From Ruminococcus sp. (lineage in GTDB: Bacteria > Bacillota > Clostridia > Oscillospirales > Ruminococcaceae), in the NCBI GenBank assembly GCA_023667165.1, contig JAMPAO010000055.1, forward strand, positions 1-17,550: a stretch of 17,550 bases of DNA, in the 5' to 3' direction. Shown one piece after another: positions 1 to 8,528 of this stretch (the stretch's first letter is position 1; each line of letters begins with the position of its first letter). Made by a program: the position numbers and the translations under genes. Below the pieces are notes generated by a model that did not search any database, was not told the DNA's origin, and saw only the letters and a list, made by a program, of their open reading frames with translations.

Positions 1-1
1 C

Positions 2-2602
2 GGAATGGCGGCTCTTACTACGGATAAGAACGGTATCGCGATCACAAAAGGCTCGAATTTTTCCGATTTTTGCATGAAATATACGCGGCGCGCCCTGTTC
101 GGGCATATCAAATGCGAAAAGTGCGACAAAACAGGAGCGGAGATCACGCTCAAAAACGGCAAGCCGTGTTCCTATTACTGCCACGCGGGTCTGGTGGACT
201 TCGCCGCGCCCATTATGGCAAACGGCAAAATGGTGGGCGGCTTTATCGGCGGTCAGGTCTTGACGGAACCGCCGGATCTCGATAAATTTGCCGCTATTGC
301 CGCTGATCTGAAGATACCCAAGAACGAATATCTGGAGGCTGTTAAAAAGGTAAGGATAGTCGACAAGCAAACCGTTGACAAGGCAGCGCATTTTCTGTAT
401 ATACTCTGCGACGTCCTTTCAAATATTACATTCCGAAGCTATGAGCTGCACAAAAGCAACATAGAGATAGAAAAGGCGGCGCATATCAAATCCGATTTTC
501 TCGCAAACATGAGCCACGAGATACGCACGCCCATGAACGCTGTTCTGGGTATGGCTGATCTGGCTTTGAGAGAGGATATGTCCGACGCCGCAAGAGATTA
601 CATAAAAACCATAAAGACCTCGAGCAAGACGCTGCTGGTCATCATCAACGATATCCTTGATTTTTCAAAGATAGAATCGGGAAAAATGGAGATAAACGAA
701 GTGGTTTACGAGCCTCTGTCGGAAATAAACGACCTTGCGGGGATAGCTTACAGCCGCATCGGCGACAAGGACATAGAGTTTACCATGGACGTTGCTCCGG
801 ATATGCCGCAGAATCTGTACGGCGACAATGTGCGCATTCATCAGATAATACTGAATCTTCTTACAAACGGCATAAAGTTTACAAGACACGGTCAGGTACA
901 CCTGGAAATGAAATGGGAAAAGACCGACGAGGACACTGCTCTCATAAAGGTTTCCGTGACCGATACGGGAATAGGAATAAAGAAAGAAAATCTGAACAAG
1001 CTGTTTAATTCGTTTCAGCAGGTGGACAGCAAGAGAAACCGCAATATCGAGGGCACGGGTCTGGGTCTTGCCATCAGCAAGGAGCTTCTCAGGCTCATGA
1101 ACGGTACGATATCGGTGGAGAGCGAATACGAAAAGGGCAGCAGATTTTTCTTCGAGGTGCCTCAGAAGATCATCGACGGCGCGCCTTCGATCCCCAAGCC
1201 CGACAAAAAGGTTTCCGCCGCTATCCTGGTGGGCAGCAAATATGTCAAGGATCAGCTTATATCCGATCTTAAATGGATAGACGCCGATTACATAGACCTG
1301 AGCGCCGAGGGGTCGATGGAGGAAAGCAGCTTCGATTATCTGATATTCGACAAGGTATCCGCAAGCCAGCCGGTAAAGGATTTTCTGAGAAGCAATCCAA
1401 ATGTCAAGAGCATTCTTATCGACGATTACGGAAATACGAAGGATCCCAATATGCCGAATACCGCCGTTCTGAGCAAGCCGGTTTATTCTCTCGGTCTGTA
1501 CAACGCCATGGGTATTGTCAATTACACTCTGGGCATAGATACGGATGATAAGGACGGATTCGTTTTCACAGCGCCTGACGCCAAGGTGCTTATTGTGGAC
1601 GATAACAGGATCAATCTGACGGTGGCTTCGGGACTTCTCGAGCCGCTGGAAATGCAGATAGATCTGGCAAACAGCGCTGCGGAAGCTATCGATATGATCC
1701 AAAGGGTGCAGTACGATATGGTATTTATGGATCACATGATGCCCGAGGTGGACGGAGTGGAAACCACCCGTATCATCAGACGGATGATCCCCAGCTACAA
1801 CGACGTGCCCATTATCGCGCTGACCGCCAACGCGGCGGGCGGCGCCAAGGATATGTTCATAAGAGAGGGCATGAACGACTTCGTTTCCAAACCCATCGAG
1901 GTAAAGACCATTACGGCAAAGATAAGGCAGTGGCTGCCGCAGGAAAAAATAATTCCCGTGGAGAAAAAGGACAGGGAGGCTGCGGCTCCCGCGGAAAAGG
2001 ATCCCGTAATGAGCATAAAGGAGCTTGACGTAAGATCGGCTGTGTCCCTGCTCGGAAGCGAATCGCTGTTCAAGACCGTACTGAAGGAATACTATATGTC
2101 CATCGACAAAAAGTCAAGGGTCATTCAAGAACACAAGGACGCCATGCGGTGGAGAGATTACACGGTGGAGGTCCATTCTCTCAAAAGCACTTCAAAGCAG
2201 ATCGGCGCGGATTTTGTTTCGCTGCTGGCTGCCGAGCTTGAACAGGCGGGCAACGAAAGAGATATCAATCTTATTATGTTCAAGACGGATAAGCTGCTGG
2301 AGGAGTACAGGAAATTCAAGGCTATACTTGCGCCTTATTTCCCCGACTGCGAGATAATCGGCGGTCAGACGCCTCCGGACAATGAGAAAACAAAGGAGCT
2401 GCTGAAACGGTTCAAGCTGTCCATCGCTTTGGAGAATTTCGACACGCTCCAGATAGACGAGGTGCTGGAGGAAATGTCCGGATATGCTTACGTTTCGCCG
2501 GAGAGCGGCTATTTTGTGTCACTCAGAGATTGCGCGGAGGTGGGAGATCTGGACGGATGCTTCGAGATAATAGAAAAATGGAACGAGTTTATCGGCGGGT
2601 AG
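2..2602 (+). CDS. PocR-domain hybrid sensor histidine kinase with receiver and HPt domains (5' partial)
   Basis: Cytoplasmic phosphorelay kinase. Numbering is from the first visible ATG (base 5). Residues 1-150 match the later part of a PocR ligand-binding domain, with Cys23, Cys37, Cys40, Cys55, Cys59 and the stretch YYCHAGLVDFAAPI. HisKA follows with SHEIRTPMN (phosphoacceptor His171). The HATPase has Asn288, DTGIGI at 320 and GTGLGL at 350. Residues about 399-510 look like a degenerate receiver. A full receiver follows (Asp532/Asp533, acceptor Asp576, Lys629), then an HPt domain with HSLKS (His724) and an uncharacterised C-terminal tail of about 80 residues. No membrane segment is visible. 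The frame is open to the window edge, and PocR domains normally begin some 30-40 residues earlier, so the true start probably lies upstream. A terminator follows directly, separating it from the next kinase. The ligand and output partner are unknown. Confidence 0.93.
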   Translation, partial: GMAALTTDKNGIAITKGSNFSDFCMKYTRRALFGHIKCEKCDKTGAEITLKNGKPCSYYCHAGLVDFAAPIMANGKMVGGFIGGQVLTEPPDLDKFAAIAADLKIPKNEYLEAVKKVRIVDKQTVDKAAHFLYILCDVLSNITFRSYELHKSNIEIEKAAHIKSDFLANMSHEIRTPMNAVLGMADLALREDMSDAARDYIKTIKTSSKTLLVIINDILDFSKIESGKMEINEVVYEPLSEINDLAGIAYSRIGDKDIEFTMDVAPDMPQNLYGDNVRIHQIILNLLTNGIKFTRHGQVHLEMKWEKTDEDTALIKVSVTDTGIGIKKENLNKLFNSFQQVDSKRNRNIEGTGLGLAISKELLRLMNGTISVESEYEKGSRFFFEVPQKIIDGAPSIPKPDKKVSAAILVGSKYVKDQLISDLKWIDADYIDLSAEGSMEESSFDYLIFDKVSASQPVKDFLRSNPNVKSILIDDYGNTKDPNMPNTAVLSKPVYSLGLYNAMGIVNYTLGIDTDDKDGFVFTAPDAKVLIVDDNRINLTVASGLLEPLEMQIDLANSAAEAIDMIQRVQYDMVFMDHMMPEVDGVETTRIIRRMIPSYNDVPIIALTANAAGGAKDMFIREGMNDFVSKPIEVKTITAKIRQWLPQEKIIPVEKKDREAAAPAEKDPVMSIKELDVRSAVSLLGSESLFKTVLKEYYMSIDKKSRVIQEHKDAMRWRDYTVEVHSLKSTSKQIGADFVSLLAAELEQAGNERDINLIMFKTDKLLEEYRKFKAILAPYFPDCEIIGGQTPPDNEKTKELLKRFKLSIALENFDTLQIDEVLEEMSGYAYVSPESGYFVSLRDCAEVGDLDGCFEIIEKWNEFIGG

Positions 2603-2615
2603 AACGGTATGCCGA

Positions 2616-2659
2616 AAAATATTCCGGAAGGCTCCTCTTCCGGAATATTTTGTTTTTTT
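2616..2659 (+). terminator. Strong Rho-independent terminator
   Basis: A perfect 15-bp inverted repeat (2616-2630 with 2637-2651, arm AAAATATTCCGGAAG) encloses a 6-nt loop and is followed by G and seven T. It begins 13 bases after the stop codon of the PocR kinase and ends that transcription unit. Confidence 0.93.
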
Positions 2660-2680
2660 GTCCGAAAATTTAATTTATGC

Positions 2681-2709
2681 TTGAAAAAAGTTTATAAATA
2701 TGCTACAAT
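2681..2709 (+). promoter_or_regulatory. Sigma-A promoter for the YesM/YesN-type pair
   Basis: TTGAAA (2681-2686), a 17-base spacer and TACAAT (2704-2709), with an extended -10 TGC directly before it. Transcription would start near 2716, just ahead of the ribosome site at 2720-2727, giving a very short leader. Inferred from consensus only. Confidence 0.75.
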
Positions 2710-2733
2710 ATTATTAGCCGGGGGTGATGAGCG

Positions 2734-4503
2734 TTGAAGCTGGTAACAAGCGTTAAAAATTTTTCCATCAGAAATCAGATGGTGTCAATGTTTCTCATCG
2801 TTATCCTGCCTATGTTTGCGGCAAGTATAATATTGCTGTTGAATATGCGGAGCATAGTAAAAAATTCCGCCATGGACACGGCTCTGCGCACCACGGACAG
2901 CATTAAGCTGCGCATTACGGATATCGTGGATTCCACGGAAAATATCGCGGATAATCTGTCTTCGGCGGCGGGCGCTGCGGAGGCGATAAAGAACGGCTTG
3001 TTTTCGCAGAACGGCTACAGCGGCTTTTACGGTGGCGGGCAGGAAACGGACTATATCCGTTTTATGCCGCAGATATATACGATATTTTCATATACGGAGG
3101 AAAACGGCAAGGATTACAATATGAAAAGACCCGATCCCGACAATGACAACGGCTGGTATAAAAAAGCTCTGTTGTCGCCCGATACGCCGGTGTGGGACGT
3201 GGTGAGGGATCCGGACGACGGTATGTTCCGCCTTAGCTGCATAAAATGCGTCAGACTCGGAGGCATTACGCTGGGAACGGTAGTTATAATGATATCCGAC
3301 GCGTGGATAGAAAGGCTTGTTCCGGAGGACAGCAGCATAATACTGTCCGTCAACAGGGGTTCGGTATATTACAGCAGCTACAGCGACGTGGCTGCGGGGG
3401 ACGTTATAGATCCGGGCGAGGAATTTATGGTTTCCTCCGTGCGCAAGACCTATGACAACGGTCTGGGTTACATAAAAGGATATACGGCCTTGAACAATTT
3501 TTATGATAATTTCCCGTTTCAGATAATCATGATAATGCCCAGAAATACCGTCAATTCGGATATCGACAGGGTGTCCGTGGTTTACGGCGGCTACTGTGCG
3601 CTGATGATAATACTTTCGATGTTTATTATCATACTCTTTACAAGCGTTTTTTCAAGGCGTATCACTTTGCTGAGCGATAAAATGCATTCCGTGGCTACGG
3701 GTGATTTTGAGATAGAATTCAACGACACGGGCGCCGATGAGATAGCCGACCTTTACAGGGATATGCGGCAGATGATCGACAGTATGCGTTCCATGATGGA
3801 CGACGTTTACACCGCCAGAATACAAAACGAGGCGTTCAAATTCGATCAGATGCAGGCGGAATTCAAGGCTCTTTCAAGTCAGATAAACCCTCATTTTTTA
3901 TATAATACCCTCGAAACCATCAGAATGAAAGCCTATTGCAACAACGACAGAGAAACCGCCGATCTTGTAAAAAAGCTGGGCAAATTTATGAGGCGGTGTC
4001 TTGAATTTAAGGATACGGAGGTCACTCTCCACTCGGAGCTGGAGTTTACGAGCAGCTACCTTGAGCTTCAGTCGGCAAGATTCGGCGAAAGGATATCCTA
4101 CAGCATATACTGCGAGGTCGACAAGGATTACACCGTCCTGCCGCTGCTTATCCAGCCGGTGGTGGAGAATGCTTTCGTTCACGGAATAGAGAGCAGCAAA
4201 GCCAACGGCAGGATAGATATAAGGATATATTATCACGGCGAGGCTGTGATCGCGGACGTGACGGACAACGGCTGCGGCATGACCGGCGAAAAGCTTGAGG
4301 AGCTTAGGGAAAAGCTGAAGGTAAGCGACACCTCGTCGGGAAAAAGCATCGGTCTTACCAATGTGAACAAGCGAATAAAAATGTACCATGGCGAGGAATA
4401 CGGTCTTACCGTGAAAACAAAGCTCGGTCAGGGAACTACGATAAGGATAACTCTTCCGAGATATAAAAGCTCCGGAAATTCTCTTTCGGCGGGAAGCGTA
4501 TAA
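2734..4503 (+). CDS. YesM-type membrane sensor histidine kinase
   Basis: Two-component sensor of the LytS/YesM class (His_kinase family). The TTG start is chosen because GGGGGTGA lies 6 bases upstream; no in-frame ATG fits as well. TM1 is at about residues 16-37, followed by an extracellular sensing region of about 245 residues, TM2 at about 282-307 and a HAMP linker. The phosphoacceptor motif is QINPHFLYNTLE with His387. The ATPase has PLLIQPVVENA (Asn479), DVTDNGCGM (508-516) and GKSIGLTNV near 539. The 589-residue length and domain order are normal for the family. The regulator 90 bases downstream is its obvious partner. Members commonly sense sugars or cell-surface ligands and control transporter genes, but no transporter or binding protein is adjacent here, so the ligand cannot be given. 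Confidence 0.94.
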   Translation: MKLVTSVKNFSIRNQMVSMFLIVILPMFAASIILLLNMRSIVKNSAMDTALRTTDSIKLRITDIVDSTENIADNLSSAAGAAEAIKNGLFSQNGYSGFYGGGQETDYIRFMPQIYTIFSYTEENGKDYNMKRPDPDNDNGWYKKALLSPDTPVWDVVRDPDDGMFRLSCIKCVRLGGITLGTVVIMISDAWIERLVPEDSSIILSVNRGSVYYSSYSDVAAGDVIDPGEEFMVSSVRKTYDNGLGYIKGYTALNNFYDNFPFQIIMIMPRNTVNSDIDRVSVVYGGYCALMIILSMFIIILFTSVFSRRITLLSDKMHSVATGDFEIEFNDTGADEIADLYRDMRQMIDSMRSMMDDVYTARIQNEAFKFDQMQAEFKALSSQINPHFLYNTLETIRMKAYCNNDRETADLVKKLGKFMRRCLEFKDTEVTLHSELEFTSSYLELQSARFGERISYSIYCEVDKDYTVLPLLIQPVVENAFVHGIESSKANGRIDIRIYYHGEAVIADVTDNGCGMTGEKLEELREKLKVSDTSSGKSIGLTNVNKRIKMYHGEEYGLTVKTKLGQGTTIRITLPRYKSSGNSLSAGSV

Positions 4504-4593
4504 CGGCGGAAAGTCATTTTGCTTGCTGTTTACGTATGCTTTGAGATAATTCATTGCTTTGCTATAGCTATAATAGGGGAGGCGGATCAATTT

Positions 4594-6096
4594 ATGTTTA
4601 AGGTTCTGCTTGTGGACGACGAGGCAAATCTGCGCCAGGGTGTGAGAATGATGATCCCGTGGGACGATATTGACTGCGAGGTCATAGGGGAGGCCGAGGA
4701 CGGCGACGACGGACTGTCCAAAATAATGACGCTGAGTCCGGATATCGTTATCGCGGACGTTAAGATGCCCGGAAAGACGGGCATTGAAATGACGGAGGCT
4801 GCCAAGGCTCTCGGCTTTAAGGGAAAGGTCATAATCCTTTCGGGATATTCGGACTTTTCTTACGCAAAGACGGCTATTTCTCTCGGCGTGGAGAATTTTA
4901 TACTGAAACCCGTGGACGAAAACGAGCTTATCGAGGCGGTAAAAACGGCGGGTGAAAAGATCAAACGGGAACGGGAACGCCGTTACAGGCAGGAGGCGGG
5001 CAGGGAATATCTCAACGAGCAGCTTGTAAAGGGACTGTTTGCGGGAGATCCGATGCAGATAGCGGAGGTCATGGGAAAATACAGCTTTCCTTGCTACTGC
5101 GCAGCCATTGTGATATGCGACAGATCCGCACAGCTTAGAGGGGAGATATACAGGCAGATCCGCAGGCACTTTGAGGCTGTCAGCGATGTGGACATAGTTT
5201 CGGTGGACATAAGCGGGGCTCTCGGTATCCTCTTTAAGGGCTGGACCTGCTCCGAGGCTGCGGAAACTCTCGAAAAGCTGCGTTCCGGCTCGGAGGAAAG
5301 TATTTTCATTGCCTGCGGTCAGACTGCCGAAAATCCTACGGAGATATACAAGTCCTACGCGTCGGCGGAGGGACTGATCAAAAACCGGTTCATTTTCCGC
5401 CACTGCGGCATTGTTTATCCCGATATGCTCGAAACGGGAAAACAGAACGGCGATACGGATCATGCAGGCAGGATATACGCATACATGGAGATCAACGACA
5501 CGGAAAAGCTGAGTAAGGTAATTGACGCTTTTATGCAGTCTATGCTTACCGCCGACAATACTCCCGAAAAGGCCAAGATCGCGTGCATAAATCTTGTAAG
5601 GGACGTGCGTTCGAGATTTAACAGGAGCGTGGCTGACAAAAAGCCGGAGGACTATATCACGGACGGATTTATTTCCGGACTGGGAGATATGGACAGCCTG
5701 TGGGAAATGCTCGAGGCTGTGAGAAATAAATTCAAGGAGGTATCAGACAGCTATTTCGGAAAAACCACCAAAAGCACCATGGAACGGGTCGTACAGTATG
5801 TGAGAGCCAATTACAACCAAGAGCTGAGGCTGGAAATGCTGGCGGGAATATTCGGATACAACAGCGCATATCTGGGCAAGGTGTTTCATCAGTACACCGG
5901 AGAGAATTTTAACAATTACATTGACGAGATACGCATTTCCGAGGCTAAACGGCTGCTGGAAAGCGAGGAATACAAGGTTTACGAGGTGGCGGAAATGGTG
6001 GGATACTCGAACATAAATTATTTCCATAACAAGTTTAAGAAATATGTGGGTATGAGTCCTCTCAGCTACAAGAAAAACAAAGGGGGGAAGGGATAG
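4594..6096 (+). CDS. YesN-type response regulator, receiver plus AraC DNA-binding domain
   Basis: DNA-binding response regulator, partner of the preceding YesM-type kinase. The frame is open back to a TTG at 4519, but ATG 4594 is chosen. It has AGGGGAGG 11 bases upstream and starts the receiver domain exactly where the family does (MFKVLLVDDE), giving 500 residues. The receiver has Asp8/Asp9, acceptor Asp55 (IADVKMPG), a Ser near 83 and Lys105 (FILKPVDE). Residues about 150-390 form the variable middle region of YesN proteins. Residues 394-495 form an AraC-type pair of helix-turn-helix motifs, ending EVAEMVGYSNINYFHNKFKK. There is no terminator between kinase and regulator, so cotranscription is likely. 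Targets are unknown; they may lie outside the window. Confidence 0.94.
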   Translation: MFKVLLVDDEANLRQGVRMMIPWDDIDCEVIGEAEDGDDGLSKIMTLSPDIVIADVKMPGKTGIEMTEAAKALGFKGKVIILSGYSDFSYAKTAISLGVENFILKPVDENELIEAVKTAGEKIKRERERRYRQEAGREYLNEQLVKGLFAGDPMQIAEVMGKYSFPCYCAAIVICDRSAQLRGEIYRQIRRHFEAVSDVDIVSVDISGALGILFKGWTCSEAAETLEKLRSGSEESIFIACGQTAENPTEIYKSYASAEGLIKNRFIFRHCGIVYPDMLETGKQNGDTDHAGRIYAYMEINDTEKLSKVIDAFMQSMLTADNTPEKAKIACINLVRDVRSRFNRSVADKKPEDYITDGFISGLGDMDSLWEMLEAVRNKFKEVSDSYFGKTTKSTMERVVQYVRANYNQELRLEMLAGIFGYNSAYLGKVFHQYTGENFNNYIDEIRISEAKRLLESEEYKVYEVAEMVGYSNINYFHNKFKKYVGMSPLSYKKNKGGKG

Positions 6097-6135
6097 GTAT
6101 ATATTATTTTACATATTGGTATGTTTATTTTATAT

Positions 6136-6164
6136 TTCAAAATGATCCTGTACTGTGATATCAT
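6136..6164 (+). promoter_or_regulatory. Probable promoter for nfnAB
   Basis: TTCAAA (6136-6141), a 17-base spacer and TATCAT (6159-6164), preceded by TGA as an extended -10. It lies in the 137-base A+T-rich gap before nfnA. The gap otherwise holds only a small palindrome-like stretch near 6168-6181 and no clear terminator for the regulator gene. Confidence 0.5.
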
Positions 6165-6233
6165 AAATATGTATGCATATGTTACCGGATATTTTATAAA
6201 TTTAATGAATTATTTGCGAAAGGACAGTGTGAA

Positions 6234-7073
6234 ATGTATAAGATCGTCAGAAAAAAGGAGCTTAATCCCACAGTGACCCTTATGGATATCGAAGCTCCCG
6301 CAGTTGCCAAAAAAGCGGAGCCGGGTCAGTTCATCATTCTCCGCACCGATGAAATGGGCGAGAGAATACCCCTTACCGTGGCGGATTACGACAGGGAAAA
6401 GGGTACGGTCACTATCATTTTCCAGATAGTGGGAGCTACTACCGAAAAGCTGAACCATATGAACGAGGGGGACTGCTTGCAGGATTTTGCGGGACCTTTG
6501 GGAAGAGCCACTCATACGGAGGGACTTAAAAAGGTAGCTGTTGTGGGCGGCGGCGTTGGCTGCGCTATTGCATATCCCGTGGCAAAGAAGCTCCACAGCA
6601 TAGGCTGCGAGGTGCATTCCATAGTAGGCTTCAGAAATAAGGATCTTGTGATACTGGAGGATGAATTCAATGCCTGTTCGGATAAGCTGTGCATGATGAC
6701 CGACGACGGCTCCTACGGTACAAAGGGACTTGTTACAAACGCTCTCAAGGAGCTTATCGACAGCGGCGAAAAGTATGACGAGGTCATTGCCATAGGTCCG
6801 CTGATAATGATGAAGTTTGTGGCTGCCACCACAAAGGAATACGGCATTAAGACTGTGGTTTCAATGAACCCCATAATGATAGACGGCACGGGTATGTGCG
6901 GCGGCTGCCGGCTTACGGTGGGCGGCGAAACAAAATTTGCCTGCGTCGACGGTCCGGAATTTGACGGCCATCTGGTGGACTTTGACGAGGCTATGGACAG
7001 AGGCGCTATGTACAAGCCTTTCGAGAGAAGAAAACACGAAGAAATATGCAAGCTGTTCAAGGAGGTAAAGTGA
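6234..7073 (+). CDS. nfnA: NADH-dependent ferredoxin:NADP+ oxidoreductase subunit A
   Basis: Small subunit of the soluble NfnAB flavoenzyme, which couples NADPH oxidation to reduction of NAD+ and ferredoxin by flavin-based electron bifurcation, or runs in reverse. Related to PyrK and to SudB. The protein has an N-terminal FAD-binding barrel and an NAD-binding fold with GGGVGC at 105-110. A C-terminal [2Fe-2S] site has Cys222, Cys225 and Cys237 and only three nearby cysteines; Asp217 (IDGTGMCGGC) sits where NfnA is reported to use an aspartate as fourth ligand. Its 279 residues are normal length. ATG 6234 has AAAGGA 9 bases upstream. Its stop is one base from the start of nfnB, so the two are cotranscribed and probably coupled. 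A sulfide-dehydrogenase reading (SudB) cannot be fully excluded from sequence. Confidence 0.88.
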   Translation: MYKIVRKKELNPTVTLMDIEAPAVAKKAEPGQFIILRTDEMGERIPLTVADYDREKGTVTIIFQIVGATTEKLNHMNEGDCLQDFAGPLGRATHTEGLKKVAVVGGGVGCAIAYPVAKKLHSIGCEVHSIVGFRNKDLVILEDEFNACSDKLCMMTDDGSYGTKGLVTNALKELIDSGEKYDEVIAIGPLIMMKFVAATTKEYGIKTVVSMNPIMIDGTGMCGGCRLTVGGETKFACVDGPEFDGHLVDFDEAMDRGAMYKPFERRKHEEICKLFKEVK

Positions 7074-7074
7074 T

Positions 7075-8463
7075 ATGCCTAATATGTCCTTAAAAAAGAA
7101 TCCTATGCCCTCTCAGGAGCCCGATGTGAGAAACGGAAACTTTCTGGAGGTCGCTCTGGGATATACGGCTGAAACGGCAATTGACGAGGCGCAGAGGTGC
7201 CTTAACTGCAAGAATATGCCCTGCGTCAGCGGATGTCCCGTAAATATTGACATACCCGGATTTATAAAGGAAATAGCAAAGGGCAATTTTGAGGACGCTT
7301 ACGGCGTTATCGCAAGATCCAGCTCTCTGCCGGCGGTATGCGGACGGGTATGCCCTCAGGAAACGCAATGCGAGGGAAAGTGCGTAAGAGGAATAAAGGG
7401 CGAGCCTGTTGCCATAGGCAGACTGGAGAGGTTCGCGGCGGATTTCCACAACGGCAATTTCAAGGGAGAGCCTGAAAAGCCGGCTTCCAACGGCAGACGC
7501 GTGGCTGTTATCGGCGCGGGTCCCGCTGGTCTTACCTGTGCGGGCGATCTGGCTAAGAAAGGCTACGAGGTCACGGTATTTGAGGCTCTGCACTTGGCGG
7601 GCGGAGTTCTGGTATACGGCATTCCCGAATTCAGACTTCCAAAAAGCATTGTCGGGCGTGAGATAGACGGATTAAAGGCTATCGGCGTACATATCGAAAC
7701 AAACACTATCATAGGCAAGACGCTTACGATAGACGAGCTTTTCGAGGACGGCTTCGAGGCTGTGTTTATAGGCACGGGCGCGGGACTTCCGAGATTTATG
7801 AATATCCCGGGAGAAAATCTGAAGGGCGTTTATTCGGCTAACGAGTTCCTCACAAGGGTAAACCTTATGAAAGCGTATAAACCCGACAGCGATACGCCGG
7901 TAAAGGAGAACAGGAAAGTTGCGGTGGTCGGCGGCGGAAACGTTGCCATGGACGCCGCAAGATGCGCCAAGCGTTTGGGCGCGGAAGAAGTCTACATCGT
8001 ATACCGCAGAAGCGAGAACGAGCTGCCCGCAAGAGCGGAGGAGATCGAACACGCTAAGGAAGAGGGAATCATATTCAAGACCCTTACCAATCCCACGGAA
8101 GTGCTTGGAGATGAAAACGGCTTTGTAAAAGGCATCAAATGCGTTTCAATGGAGCTGGGCGAACCTGACGAATCGGGACGCAGACGTCCTGTAGTCAAAG
8201 AGGGTTCGGAGCATGAGATAGAGGCAGACTGCGTGGTAATGTCTATCGGTACATCGCCGAATCCGCTTATCAGAAACACTACGGAGGGACTGGAAACTAA
8301 CCGCCACGGCTGCATAGTCACCGGGGACGAAAGCGGTCTTACCTCGAGAGAGGGTGTTTATGCCGGAGGCGACGCCGTTACGGGCGCGGCTACGGTAATA
8401 CTTGCAATGGGAGCGGGCAAATCTGCGGCTGCAGCTATTGACGAGTATCTGATGAATAAGTAA
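7075..8463 (+). CDS. nfnB: NADH-dependent ferredoxin:NADP+ oxidoreductase subunit B (GltD-like)
   Basis: Large subunit of NfnAB, carrying the bifurcating FAD, the NADP(H) site and two iron-sulfur clusters. The N-terminal ferredoxin-like part has Cys42, Cys45, Cys50, Cys54 and a second set Cys89, Cys93, Cys99, Cys103 (VCGRVCPQETQCEGKC). An FAD Rossmann motif GAGPAG is at 147-152 and an NADP fold with GGGNVAMD at 286-293. The C-terminus has the family's FAD-contacting GVYAGGDAVTGAATV. At 462 residues it is the size of stand-alone GltD/NfnB proteins. No glutamate synthase large subunit is nearby, and the immediate partner is nfnA, so NfnB is preferred over the common database label 'glutamate synthase small subunit'. 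AAGGAGG at 7059-7065 is an excellent ribosome site. Confidence 0.9.
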   Translation: MPNMSLKKNPMPSQEPDVRNGNFLEVALGYTAETAIDEAQRCLNCKNMPCVSGCPVNIDIPGFIKEIAKGNFEDAYGVIARSSSLPAVCGRVCPQETQCEGKCVRGIKGEPVAIGRLERFAADFHNGNFKGEPEKPASNGRRVAVIGAGPAGLTCAGDLAKKGYEVTVFEALHLAGGVLVYGIPEFRLPKSIVGREIDGLKAIGVHIETNTIIGKTLTIDELFEDGFEAVFIGTGAGLPRFMNIPGENLKGVYSANEFLTRVNLMKAYKPDSDTPVKENRKVAVVGGGNVAMDAARCAKRLGAEEVYIVYRRSENELPARAEEIEHAKEEGIIFKTLTNPTEVLGDENGFVKGIKCVSMELGEPDESGRRRPVVKEGSEHEIEADCVVMSIGTSPNPLIRNTTEGLETNRHGCIVTGDESGLTSREGVYAGGDAVTGAATVILAMGAGKSAAAAIDEYLMNK

Positions 8464-8475
8464 GGTTTTATGTTT

Positions 8476-8507
8476 GCTGTATCCGCTGTTTGTTTGGCGG
8501 GTACGGC
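8476..8507 (+). other. Intergenic hairpin after nfnB
   Basis: GCTGTATCCGC (8476-8486) pairs with GCGGGTACGGC (8497-8507) over 11 positions, two of them G-U, around a 10-nt loop. No T-run follows, so it is not a standard terminator. It lies between the nfnB stop and the next start and could be an mRNA processing or stability element. Confidence 0.4.
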
Positions 8508-8528
8508 AAATTCATATGGGGGACGGGT

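Noticed and set aside
665..1735. Minus-strand open frame of about 356 codons
   Set aside because: It is antisense to the ATPase and receiver parts of the PocR kinase and has no motif or ribosome site.
4541..4574. Possible promoter TTGAGA / TATAAT before the YesN-type regulator
   Set aside because: The TATAAT hexamer is perfect but the spacer is 22 bases and the start would fall on the ribosome site; cotranscription with the kinase is simpler.
3898..5463. Long minus-strand open frame of over 500 codons
   Set aside because: It lies antisense across the YesM-type kinase and the YesN-type regulator, both clearly real by motif. The translation shows no recognisable domain and is a product of codon bias.
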